NCBI GenBank assembly: GCA_944389655.1
Contig: CALXND010000009.1
Span: 1-35,855 of the forward strand
Source: an uncultured Clostridia bacterium
GTDB taxonomy: Bacteria; Bacillota; Clostridia; TANB77; CAG-508
DNA: 35,855 nt
Reading direction: 5' to 3'
Every line of letters begins with the position of its first letter. Position 1 is the first letter of the stretch. The translations under genes and the position numbers were made by a program. Shown here piece after piece: positions 8,679 through 16,403 of this stretch. The notes beneath the pieces were generated by a model. The model had not been told where the DNA came from. It ran no database searches and saw only the letters and a list, made by a program, of their open reading frames with translations.

Positions 8679-9857
8679 CTAAATAGCCTTTTTTATGTAT
8701 TCTACTATTCTTTCGCAATTCTTTGTATCAGCTGTTTGTACGTATTTTTCTTTAAAATGTTTTAATTCTTCATAGTTATATGTATTACTAGCAATAATGT
8801 CTATAATGTCATTTATATTCGTTTTTGTATTATTTTTCATTTCTTCTTCTAGATTAATATTTAAGCCTCTGGTATTTCCGTATTCCTCTAAATCATACAA
8901 ATAAAAGAATAGCGGTTTATCTAGTGTAGCTGCTTCAAATGCCACAGCCGAATAATCTGTAATTACGTAATCTGCAAGTTTTATTAAATCTTCTGTAGAT
9001 GCCTCCACCTTATATTTTAACTCTACTGGCGTTTTGTCTAAAGGATGTAACTGTAATATTAAATTATATTTTTCCTCATCTACTGCATCAATTATTTTTT
9101 GTACATCTACCGATTTTTCTTTTCTAAATGTTGGAACATACAATATATTCTTTTTTCCTTTTAACTTTGGGGTTTCTTTTATTATTTCTTCTACCTTTTT
9201 ATTTATTTCTTCACCTAATAAATAATCTATCCTTGGCATTCCTAAAACTTGAACTTTATCTAAATCTGTATTAAAAGCTTCAGAATATATTCTTTTGGTT
9301 GCTTCACTTGTACATGTAATGCAAGTATAATTAGCATGCATCTTCATTATTTTTGCAACTCTACTATTGCTACCTTCTGCTTTATCTAGCACTTGATAAC
9401 CAAATTTCTTAATCGCTCCCATTGCGTGCCATATTTGTATTATTTCTATATTTTTTTTGTGGTTTAGTGCACTTATTGCAATATTATAGCCATCTATTAT
9501 ACACACTTTTGATGTAGCAATATGGTACATACATTTTACTATATAAAAACAATATTTAATTTTGCCCAATATTCCGTTAGGAATTTTTTTACAGAGTATT
9601 TTTATTTCTAGTAGTTCATTTGAATTATTTAAACTCTGTTTTATTTCTTCTTTTAGTAATATAAAATCAAGGTTTATATCATCTGACTGCCTACTAAGCA
9701 TTGTAACTTTGTTTTGCTGTTTAGTACATAACTTTATAAAAAAATAAATTATTCTCATTGCAGTCCTTGCCAGATATAAAACAATCGATAAAATAGCGTT
9801 TTTTATTGTTCTCACATCTCTTTCTTGGTAAATTGGGGTCTGTCCCCAATTTATCAC
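8679..9857 (-). CDS. TagF-like CDP-glycerol glycerophosphotransferase family protein with a palindromic repeat in its start
   Basis: The 392-residue frame holds a Glyphos_transf domain with IWHAMG (H144), LQLHPLDK and VITDYSAV, followed by PLFFYLYDLEEY. The annotated GTG at 9857 overlaps the TGA of the upstream gene (GTGA), and GAGGAG lies about 10 bases before it. Codons 3-10 are formed by a GGGGTCTGTCCCC-type palindrome, giving the odd residues NWGQTPIY. The family-like sequence starts only after this, near residue 17 (IKNAILSIVLYL). The palindrome may therefore have inserted at or near the original start, and a GTG at residue 15 is an alternative start with a poor binding site. It is the third transferase of this family in the cluster. 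Confidence 0.82.
   Translation of the reverse strand: MINWGQTPIYQERDVRTIKNAILSIVLYLARTAMRIIYFFIKLCTKQQNKVTMLSRQSDDINLDFILLKEEIKQSLNNSNELLEIKILCKKIPNGILGKIKYCFYIVKCMYHIATSKVCIIDGYNIAISALNHKKNIEIIQIWHAMGAIKKFGYQVLDKAEGSNSRVAKIMKMHANYTCITCTSEATKRIYSEAFNTDLDKVQVLGMPRIDYLLGEEINKKVEEIIKETPKLKGKKNILYVPTFRKEKSVDVQKIIDAVDEEKYNLILQLHPLDKTPVELKYKVEASTEDLIKLADYVITDYSAVAFEAATLDKPLFFYLYDLEEYGNTRGLNINLEEEMKNNTKTNINDIIDIIASNTYNYEELKHFKEKYVQTADTKNCERIVEYIKKAI
9829..9853. repeat. REP-like palindrome, copy 1
   Basis: A 10-bp perfect inverted repeat, TAAATTGGGG against CCCCAATTTA, has a 5-base loop and the core GGGGTCTGTCCCC. The same core pattern GGGG-N-CTG-N-CCCC occurs at 21136-21168 and 22135-22169. This copy lies inside the first codons of the TagF-like frame. 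Confidence 0.75.
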
Positions 9858-10837
9858 TCCTTTATTTCTCCTCTTTTTTTATACCAGTCAATTGTATCTT
9901 TTATGGTTTCTTCTATATTTCTTACACTATACCCTAATTCTTTTTTTGCCTTTTCTATTGAAAAATTGTGATTTGTTCCTGTTGTATATACAGCACATGA
10001 TGTAAATAGTGGTTTTTCGTGAACAATCTTGTAAAATACTTCTGAAAATATTCCTGTTATATATGCAAACCATCTTGCTATTACAAATTTCGGTGCTTTT
10101 TTTCCTGTTAATTTTTCTATTATTACCATTAAGTCTTGTATACTTATGCTATGTCCTGCTAGAATATAGCATTCGCCTGGTCTTCCTTTTTCTGCTGCTA
10201 GTATTATTCCATTTGAAACGTCTCTAACGTCTACAAAGTTATATCCACCTTTTAATGTTGCTTTCATGCTTCCGTTTGCACAGTCTATAATAAGTTGTCC
10301 CATATTTGATTTTATATATTCATATGGGCCAATAACCCCTGATGGCTGTGTGATGATAACCTCTAAATCATCTGAGTTTGAATTTAGTATGTAGTTTGTA
10401 GCTTCTGCTTTAGATTTAGCATATGTTCCTTTTACAAGTTTTGGGCTAAATTCTTTTGTTTCGGTTATTACTCCTTCTTTTTCTGGTATTGCATGTACAC
10501 TACTTGTATATACTAGTCTTTTTACATGTGCCATCTTGCAAGCTGCCACAACGTTTTTGCTTCCATTTACATTTACTTCATGAACTTTTTTCTTGTTGCC
10601 ACTACCTATTTCGATTATTCCAGCTAAGTGAAATACCATGTCTGCACCTTCAAAGGCTTTTACAAGAGTTTCTATTTGCCTTACATCTCCATATACAATT
10701 TTTGTATCTAGTCCTTTTAAAATTTCTCCATCTTTTTCATTTAAAGCAAGTGAGGTTACTTCATAACCTTTTTTTATTAAATCTCGCACTAAAACATTCC
10801 CTATATGTCCTGTTGCTCCCGTTACTACTACTCTCAT
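9854..10837 (-). CDS. NAD(P)-dependent extended SDR, epimerase/dihydroflavonol reductase-like
   Basis: A 327-residue extended short-chain dehydrogenase. The N-terminal VVVTGATGHIGNVLV is a classic GxxGxxG dinucleotide-binding loop, YTSSVHA supplies the Ser, and YAKSKAEA carries the catalytic Tyr and Lys. Overall it is closest to the mixed dihydroflavonol-4-reductase / hopanoid-associated sugar epimerase group, so the substrate cannot be named. AAGGAAGG lies 6-7 bases before the ATG. It overlaps the downstream TagF-like gene by four bases and is 92 bases from the upstream SDR, which suggests co-transcription with the envelope cluster. Confidence 0.82.
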   Translation of the reverse strand: MRVVVTGATGHIGNVLVRDLIKKGYEVTSLALNEKDGEILKGLDTKIVYGDVRQIETLVKAFEGADMVFHLAGIIEIGSGNKKKVHEVNVNGSKNVVAACKMAHVKRLVYTSSVHAIPEKEGVITETKEFSPKLVKGTYAKSKAEATNYILNSNSDDLEVIITQPSGVIGPYEYIKSNMGQLIIDCANGSMKATLKGGYNFVDVRDVSNGIILAAEKGRPGECYILAGHSISIQDLMVIIEKLTGKKAPKFVIARWFAYITGIFSEVFYKIVHEKPLFTSCAVYTTGTNHNFSIEKAKKELGYSVRNIEETIKDTIDWYKKRGEIKE

Positions 10838-10929
10838 CTATATCCTTCCTTTTTATATTACTAAAAGACATTAGTATTTAATATCGAATTTGTATTTTTG
10901 TTAAATATATCCGTAATTTCTAAATACTT

Positions 10930-11766
10930 TTATCTTTTTCGTCTTTGTATTTGATATGACACACTTTCTAATATTGCATCTGGTAATATTTTTGAGAATA
11001 TACGCACACTTTTATTTAATATTCCTGGTATAATAATTAACTTTCCTTTTAATGCTTTATCTATTCCATATTTTGCCACTTTCTCACTTTGCATACTTGG
11101 TGCTTTAAACACAACGTTTGCTACATTGTTAAAGTTTGTGTCTACTGGTCCAGGGCATAGTATGCTTATTTTTACATTGGATTTTTTCTTCTTTAGTTCT
11201 TTGTTTATTGCTCTGCTTAATTTTATTACATATGATTTTGATGCATAGTACGCAGCCATTAATGGTCCTGGTTCCATTCCCGCAATTGATGCCACATTTA
11301 ATATGTGCCCTTTATTTCTTCTTTCCATATCTTTTAAAAATAGTTTTGTTAAAATGTGCACTGCTGTAATGTTTGTATTTATTAAGTCTACTTCTGTTTG
11401 TAAATCTGTTTCTGTAAATTCTCCAAATGTTCCAAATCCAGCATTATTTACCAATAAATCTATTTTATATTGTTTTGTATTTTCGTGTAGTTGCACACAT
11501 TCCTCTACTTTGCTTAAATCTGCATCAATTATTACTATTTTTTGCTTTTTCTTCTTTTTATCTGCATTATTTTCATTTGAATTATTTTTGTTTTCTCTAT
11601 TTGCAGATATACTATGTTTATGCATAGTACCCTCTAGTTCGTGTTTTAAATCTAGCATTTTAGCTTCGTTACGCGCTACAAGAACTAGGTCGTAGCCTAA
11701 TGAATATAAATATCTAGCCATATCTCTGCCTATACCAGATGATGCACCTGTTACTAATGCCCACAT
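10930..11766 (-). CDS. Classical SDR oxidoreductase
   Basis: A 278-residue short-chain dehydrogenase. ALVTGASSGIGRDMA is the cofactor site, NNAGFG follows, and YYASKSYV carries the Tyr-x3-Lys pair. Between the second strand and the NNAG motif there is an unusual polar insert of about 30 residues, rich in Asn, Glu and Lys (residues 52-76). It is low-complexity and probably a surface loop. The C-terminal part resembles the DltE/YqjQ-type group. GGAGGT precedes the ATG. Its place between a DUF362 protein and an epimerase does not fix the substrate. Confidence 0.83.
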   Translation of the reverse strand: MWALVTGASSGIGRDMARYLYSLGYDLVLVARNEAKMLDLKHELEGTMHKHSISANRENKNNSNENNADKKKKKQKIVIIDADLSKVEECVQLHENTKQYKIDLLVNNAGFGTFGEFTETDLQTEVDLINTNITAVHILTKLFLKDMERRNKGHILNVASIAGMEPGPLMAAYYASKSYVIKLSRAINKELKKKKSNVKISILCPGPVDTNFNNVANVVFKAPSMQSEKVAKYGIDKALKGKLIIIPGILNKSVRIFSKILPDAILESVSYQIQRRKR

Positions 11767-11841
11767 TTATTCTTACCTCCATGCTATATATTATTGTCAT
11801 TTTTTCAAGTATTAAACTTATTTATAGATAATAAATTAAAT

Positions 11842-12957
11842 TTATACTTTTATTAGCTCATATTCCGATGTGCCTAGACCTATTTCTTCTCCATGTTCAA
11901 TTTGACTTTCCCAATGTGTTTCTGGATGATTTATATGGAAGTTATCTCTTTCTTTTATATTCTTTTCGATTTGCTCTCCTAAGTGACTATTTGTAAATGG
12001 AGTTTGAGCATTTACTAAATCTGCACATGCTTTATCTAATGCCACCATATCAAATGAAGCAAGCATTCCTATATTTGGTACTATTGGCGCATCATTTTCT
12101 GCATGGCAATCACAGTTTGGAGATACATCGCATATTAGACTTATGTGAAATTGTGGTCTGCCTTTTACCACTGCTAGTGCATATTCTGCCATTTTTTTAT
12201 TTAATACATCTACTGCTTCATCATTTGGTGATTCTATTGCATCGAAATTGCATATTCCTATACATCTACCACAGCCCACACATTTACTATGATCTATATG
12301 TGCCTTTCCTTCTTCATCATAAGAAATTGCTCCATGTGCACATATTTTTATACATTGTCTACATTTTCTGCATTTTTCTTGTACTACATGTGGTTTGCCT
12401 GCACTATGCATTTCCATCTTTCCTGCTCTAGAACCACAGCCCATTCCTATGTTCTTTATTGCTCCACCAAATCCTGTTTGCTCATGCCCTTTAAAATGAC
12501 TTAGTGAAATAATTATGTCTGCATCCATTATTGCTCTACCGATTTTTGCAGTTTTAATATATTCTTGGTCTATTTCTACATATGCTTCATCTGTACCCTT
12601 TAGCCCGTCTGCAATAATTACATTACATCCTGTAGAAAATGGTGTAAAACCATTTAAATAAGCACTATCTATATGTTCTAATGCATTTTTTCTTCCACCT
12701 ACATATAGTGTGTTGCAATCTGTTAAAAATGGCTTACCTCCAAGTTCTTTTACAACATCTGCAACTACTTTTGCATAATTTGGTCTTAAATATGCCAAAT
12801 TTCCAGGCTCTCCAAAATGAAGTTTTATTGCAACATATTTATTTTCAAAGTTTATTTTTTCTATGCCTGCCTTTTTTATTAATCTTTCTAATTTTTGTAA
12901 TAAATTATATCCTGGTCTAGCTCTAAAGTCTGTAAAATATACTTTTGATTTTTCCAT
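11842..12957 (-). CDS. DUF362 protein with two 4Fe-4S ferredoxin motifs
   Basis: About 371 residues. The first half has the DUF362 pattern (VYFTDFRARPGYNLL, KLHFGEPGN, GGAIKNIGMGCG). Two ferredoxin-type clusters follow, CRKCRQCIKICAHGA and CVGCGRCIGICNFDA, each able to bind a 4Fe-4S cluster. A C-terminal DUF362 part follows these. It is probably a cytoplasmic electron-transfer protein; the reaction is not known. A GTG at 12966 would add three residues, but the ATG at 12957 has GAAGTGG at a better distance. A clear promoter lies upstream at 12990-13018, and this gene may lead the long minus-strand unit. Confidence 0.85.
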   Translation of the reverse strand: MEKSKVYFTDFRARPGYNLLQKLERLIKKAGIEKINFENKYVAIKLHFGEPGNLAYLRPNYAKVVADVVKELGGKPFLTDCNTLYVGGRKNALEHIDSAYLNGFTPFSTGCNVIIADGLKGTDEAYVEIDQEYIKTAKIGRAIMDADIIISLSHFKGHEQTGFGGAIKNIGMGCGSRAGKMEMHSAGKPHVVQEKCRKCRQCIKICAHGAISYDEEGKAHIDHSKCVGCGRCIGICNFDAIESPNDEAVDVLNKKMAEYALAVVKGRPQFHISLICDVSPNCDCHAENDAPIVPNIGMLASFDMVALDKACADLVNAQTPFTNSHLGEQIEKNIKERDNFHINHPETHWESQIEHGEEIGLGTSEYELIKV

Positions 12958-12989
12958 TTTTACCACTTCTTTCTTTTAAATCTTTAGAA

Positions 12990-13018
12990 AATATATCATA
13001 TTTTGACATATTTATCAA
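12990..13018 (-). promoter_or_regulatory. Sigma-A-type promoter for the DUF362 gene
   Basis: Read on the minus strand, TTGATA (13018-13013) and TATATT (12995-12990) are separated by exactly 17 bases. The ATG of the DUF362 gene is about 33 bases further on. It is divergent from the plus-strand promoter at 13054-13082. Confidence 0.6.
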
Positions 13019-13053
13019 TGTTTTTATCCATAAAATACGCGGAAATTTATTTC

Positions 13054-13082
13054 TTGTATTTTTTTGTAACATATTGTATAAT
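13054..13082 (+). promoter_or_regulatory. Sigma-A-type promoter for the GT4-acyltransferase pair
   Basis: TTGTAT (13054-13059) and a perfect TATAAT (13077-13082) are spaced by 17 bases, about 30 bases before the GT4 ATG at 13114. Confidence 0.7.
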
Positions 13083-13113
13083 ATTGTAGAAAAATATTTT
13101 TTAAGGTGAATAA

Positions 13114-14244
13114 ATGAAGATTTTAATAGTTATAGATCAATTTGACAATTCTAACAATGGTACAACAATTTCTGCTAGACGATTTGCAAGAGGATTGCAA
13201 GATGCAGGTAACGAAGTTTATGTAGTAAGCACTGGTGAAAAAGAAGATGAATATAAATTTAATTTAAAAGAACTTCCTCTTCCGCCTGGTATTTCACATT
13301 TAATAAAATCTCAGGGAATGAGTTTTGCAATACCTAATACAGAGATTTTAGAAAAGGCAATTTCTAGTGTAGATATTGTTCATTTTTATATGCCTTTTTT
13401 TATATCTAAAGTTGGACTTAAAATATGTGAAAAATTACACATTCCTCATACTACTGCATTTCATGTTCAACCAGAAAATATTACATATTCTATTGGTCTT
13501 GGTACAAACACACGTATAAATGACTTAATATATACACATTATAGAGACTCATTTTTTAATAGGTTTTCTCATATACATTGTCCTAGTGAGTTTATTGCTA
13601 ACGAACTTAAAGCTCATGGTTATACAGCCACATTGCATGTTATATCAAATGGTGTAGATGATGATTTCAAATACTATAAAAAAGAAAAGCTACCTGAATT
13701 TAAAGATAAATTTGTTATAACTATGATAGGAAGATATTCTAATGAGAAAAGGCAAGATGTCTTAATAGATGCTGTTCTTAAATCTAAATATACTGACAAA
13801 ATTCAACTTGTTTTAGCTGGCAAAGGGCCAAAGGAGACTAAATATAAAAAGTTAGGCAATGCCCTTAAAAATAAACCTGTAATGAAATTTTATAGCAAAG
13901 ATGAACTTATTTCGCTTTTGAAATCAACTGATTTATATGTACATAGTGCAGATGCTGAAATTGAAGCGATTTCATGTATCGAGGCTTTTGCTTGTGGTAA
14001 TGTGCCTATTATTGCTAATAGCAAGAATTCTGCGACAAAGCAATTTGCTTTAGTAAAAGAAAGTTTATTTGAAGCAGGAAACAGCGATGATTTAGCAAAT
14101 AAAATTGATTTCTGGATTGAAAATGAATCTTACCGCAAAGAAATGGAACTAAAATATTCTCAAAATGCAGAAAAGTATAGATTAAAGAATAGTATTATAA
14201 AAATGGAGGAGATGTTTAAAGATGCAATTAGAGAATATAAATAA
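13114..14244 (+). CDS. Family 4 glycosyltransferase, probably lipid-directed
   Basis: A 376-residue GT-B enzyme. The acceptor domain begins with MKILIVIDQFDNSNNGTT. The donor domain carries GRYSNEKRQDVLIDA and the EX7E motif EIEAISCIEAFACGN, a hallmark of retaining GT4 enzymes. Similar proteins make glucosyl- or galactosyl-diacylglycerol or mannosyl-phosphatidylinositol. The next gene encodes an acyltransferase and overlaps by 23 bases, so lipid glycosylation is the most sensible reading, though the acceptor is inferred. AAGGTGA precedes the ATG. It is transcribed away from the DUF362 gene from its own promoter. Confidence 0.85.
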   Translation: MKILIVIDQFDNSNNGTTISARRFARGLQDAGNEVYVVSTGEKEDEYKFNLKELPLPPGISHLIKSQGMSFAIPNTEILEKAISSVDIVHFYMPFFISKVGLKICEKLHIPHTTAFHVQPENITYSIGLGTNTRINDLIYTHYRDSFFNRFSHIHCPSEFIANELKAHGYTATLHVISNGVDDDFKYYKKEKLPEFKDKFVITMIGRYSNEKRQDVLIDAVLKSKYTDKIQLVLAGKGPKETKYKKLGNALKNKPVMKFYSKDELISLLKSTDLYVHSADAEIEAISCIEAFACGNVPIIANSKNSATKQFALVKESLFEAGNSDDLANKIDFWIENESYRKEMELKYSQNAEKYRLKNSIIKMEEMFKDAIREYK

Positions 14245-14977
14245 AGATAATGAAGAAAATATTCCTGAGGATTCTCATGTTCTACATTTTTGGGAGCCTT
14301 GTAAATTTGAAATAGACAAAAATTTTAATTTTGTTAATGATAATTTTTTGTTTAATATTTTTTCTAATATTTTATATGTAATTGCTTATCCTTTATTACT
14401 TATAATAAATAAATTCTTTTTTGGGTTTAAAGTGGTTGGAAAAGAAAACTTAGAAAATATAAATACTGGAAAGGTGACTGTTTCTAATCATGTTCACCCA
14501 ATGGATTGCACAATGGTAGGACTTGCGAATTGTCCTCAAAAGACTTTTTTTACTTCGCTTGAAACAAATTTTAAAATTCCTATTGTTAGAAAAATTATTA
14601 AACTTTTGAATACAGTACCCATACCTCAGAATATTAAATATACCAAAAACTTTATGGATTCAATAGATAACCTATTAAAAAATGGTAAGACTGTACATTT
14701 TTATCCAGAAGGCTCTTTATGGCCACATTATGATAAAATTAGACATTTTAAGAATGGAGCTTTTGATTTTGCTGTTAGAAATAATGTACCTGTTGTACCA
14801 ATGGTTATTAAATTTAATAAAGGGAAACGCATAAATAATTTAATTAAGACTAGAAATAATATTACATTAGTTATTCAAAAACCAATTTATCCAAATAAAT
14901 TACTTAATAAAAAGGAGGCAATTTTAGATTTAAAAGAACAAGTACATAATTCAATGTGTAGCCTGTTAAAATATTAA
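14222..14977 (+). CDS. PlsC-type 1-acyl-glycerol-3-phosphate acyltransferase family protein
   Basis: A 251-residue membrane-associated acyltransferase. The catalytic HX4D motif is NHVHPMDC and the phosphate-binding motif is YPEGSLWP, close to the usual EGT form. A hydrophobic stretch (residues 39-60) before the catalytic part can insert in the membrane. GGAGGAGA inside the end of the GT4 gene is placed well before this ATG, so the pair is translationally linked. It may acylate lysophosphatidate or another lipid, possibly the one glycosylated by the GT4 enzyme. The frame ends at a hairpin terminator. Confidence 0.87.
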   Translation: MQLENINKDNEENIPEDSHVLHFWEPCKFEIDKNFNFVNDNFLFNIFSNILYVIAYPLLLIINKFFFGFKVVGKENLENINTGKVTVSNHVHPMDCTMVGLANCPQKTFFTSLETNFKIPIVRKIIKLLNTVPIPQNIKYTKNFMDSIDNLLKNGKTVHFYPEGSLWPHYDKIRHFKNGAFDFAVRNNVPVVPMVIKFNKGKRINNLIKTRNNITLVIQKPIYPNKLLNKKEAILDLKEQVHNSMCSLLKY

Positions 14978-15000
14978 GCGTGTCTAAAAAAGACACGCTT
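14976..15000. terminator. Shared hairpin terminator between convergent genes
   Basis: A perfect 10-bp stem, AAGCGTGTCT against AGACACGCTT, with an AAAAA loop. It lies between the stop codons of the plus-strand acyltransferase and the minus-strand 124-residue gene. The T-rich flanks are modest on both sides, so it probably serves both directions. Confidence 0.75.
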
Positions 15001-15373
15001 ATTTACACATATTTTTTACTTCTTGCACTCTCTCCTTGATTTGTTCAATTTGAATTGGATTATGGATTTCAACACCAGTTAATATACTTATTTTTCCAAC
15101 ATAATCCACTCCTTCTACAGTAAGTTCATTATGTCCTGGTATTACTAATGAACCACGATTACATTCTAATGAAGTCCAGTAATTGTCATTCCAATTAATC
15201 AAAACAAATGATGTTATATTCTCTCCAAATTCAATAAATACATAATCATTTGCAATGTATCCTTCTGCAATACCTTCTTTCGGAATTAAAATGATGTTTC
15301 CATTTCCCCTATATGTGCATTTTTCATTTAAATCAAATAACCGTATTACTAGTCTAAAATATCTGTCTTCCAT
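14999..15373 (-). CDS. Hypothetical protein, 124 residues
   Basis: I do not recognise this protein. A strong AAGGAGGG lies before the ATG, supporting real translation. The sequence is soluble, has no signal peptide or membrane segment, and alternates hydrophobic and polar residues as in a small beta-rich fold, with a short charged helix at the end (IEQIKERVQEVKNM). It has several Trp and Gly residues (NWNDNYW). Its base composition is a little less AT-rich than its neighbours. It stands alone between a shared terminator and the remains of an Hsp20 gene. Function unknown. Confidence 0.6.
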   Translation of the reverse strand: MEDRYFRLVIRLFDLNEKCTYRGNGNIILIPKEGIAEGYIANDYVFIEFGENITSFVLINWNDNYWTSLECNRGSLVIPGHNELTVEGVDYVGKISILTGVEIHNPIQIEQIKERVQEVKNMCK

Positions 15374-15410
15374 GTTATCCCTCCTTGCTAATTAGCTAAA
15401 TCGGTTTTTT

Positions 15411-15441
15411 AAAAGGTGATAATATAATTTTATCATCTTTT
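15411..15441 (-). terminator. Hairpin downstream of the Hsp20 remnant
   Basis: AAAAGGTGATAA and TTATCATCTTTT form a 12-bp stem with one mismatch or wobble and a 7-base loop. On the minus strand the stem ends in T residues just after the decayed Hsp20 gene, so this looks like that gene's old terminator. Confidence 0.5.
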
Positions 15442-15459
15442 TTGAATTTTAACAATATT

Positions 15460-15620
15460 TTATTCTATATCAATGTATTTTTTTCTTCTTTTTCTTCTTT
15501 CTTTGCTTTTGGCAATGTAAGTTTTAATGTTCCGTTTTTAAAACTTGCCTTAATGTCATCTTCCTTAATATTATCACCTACATAAAAACTTTTTGAAATA
15601 CTTCCCTAATATCTATTCAC
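15460..15620 (-). pseudogene. Decayed Hsp20 / alpha-crystallin gene, C-terminal remnant
   Basis: No long frame exists here, but minus-strand translation gives NRY-stop-GSISKSFYVGDNIKEDD and then IKASFKNGTLKLTLPKAKK. This matches the end of the alpha-crystallin domain of small heat-shock proteins, including the G-x-L-x-L-x-LPK hallmark. An in-frame TAG interrupts the start. A one-base shift in the A-run after the Lys/Glu tail is needed to reach the family-like ending KKYIDIE and its TAA at 15462-15460. The N-terminal two thirds are missing: the remnant begins right where the YgjP-like gene ends, which suggests a deletion. A terminator-like hairpin follows at 15411-15441. Confidence 0.8.
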
Positions 15621-15621
15621 T

Positions 15622-16350
15622 TTAAAATAATATTATTTTTCCGTTATTCTTAAGCCATTTATTTATATCATCATAATTTGGTTTATACTTTCTTACTAAA
15701 TCATAAAAATTTTTACTATGATTTGGATAAACTATATGGCATAATTCATGTACTATTATTCCATCAATCATATCATCTGGAAGCATTATAAGTCTAGATG
15801 AAAAATGTAATGTCTTTTTACTTGGGATGCAACTTCCAAATTTAGAAGTTGCGTCATTTACTTTAAACATTTTATAGTTTATATTACTTACTCTACTCCA
15901 ATATGGTACTCTTTCTTTTAATAATATTTCTGTATGATTTTTTAATAATTTTTTCATTGCTCTATCTATGTTTTCTTTTTTTATTTCATCACTTATTCCA
16001 ATTGGATATTCTATATTGATTACTTTATTTTCCCTATCTAGCTGTAAATTGATTACTTTATCTTTTATTTTTTTTGCATTAATAATATATGTTTGCCCTC
16101 TTAATAAAAAAGTATCACCTGTGTTCCAATACTTTATAATCGACCCCTGTTCCTTTATTTTTATATACTGATTATATAGTTTTAATTCATTTTCTTCTAT
16201 AAACTCTATAACTTGATTTTTGCTTACATATTTAGGTTTACTAACATATAATACATCTGCTTTAAAGTACATTTTTAAGTGTCTAGATGTTTTATAACTT
16301 CGTATTACTATTGGTATTTTTATATTTTTAATTTTTATGTAATCATTCAT
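15622..16350 (-). CDS. YgjP-like (DUF45/M48-type) zinc metallopeptidase domain protein
   Basis: About 242 residues. The C-terminal part has the zinc-binding VHELCHIVYPNHSKNFY, an HExxH motif followed by a further His, as in the YgjP/WLM group. The preceding FGSCIPSKKTLHFSSRLIML is another family signature. There is no signal peptide, so it is probably cytoplasmic. An ATG at 16362 is in frame, but GGAG overlaps it and sits ideally before the ATG at 16350, which is chosen. It follows the RNA methyltransferase gene by about 53 bases. The biological substrate of this family is not established. Confidence 0.85.
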   Translation of the reverse strand: MNDYIKIKNIKIPIVIRSYKTSRHLKMYFKADVLYVSKPKYVSKNQVIEFIEENELKLYNQYIKIKEQGSIIKYWNTGDTFLLRGQTYIINAKKIKDKVINLQLDRENKVINIEYPIGISDEIKKENIDRAMKKLLKNHTEILLKERVPYWSRVSNINYKMFKVNDATSKFGSCIPSKKTLHFSSRLIMLPDDMIDGIIVHELCHIVYPNHSKNFYDLVRKYKPNYDDINKWLKNNGKIILF

Positions 16351-16403
16351 ACTTATCTCCATGTAATTAGTTTATATTTTTGAGAATAAATATTTTATGC
16401 CAA

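Noticed and set aside
10456..10881. Leu/His-rich plus-strand frame of 141 codons
   Set aside because: It lies opposite the epimerase gene and has the Leu-rich composition expected from the complementary strand of an AT-rich gene.
11515..11610. Low-complexity insert in the SDR gene as a sign of fusion or frameshift
   Set aside because: The frame is uninterrupted and the motifs on both sides are in register; it is an Asn/Lys-rich loop.
11997..12431. Plus-strand frame of 144 codons
   Set aside because: It lies opposite the ferredoxin part of the DUF362 gene, which has clear family motifs; the plus-strand product is Leu/His-rich noise.
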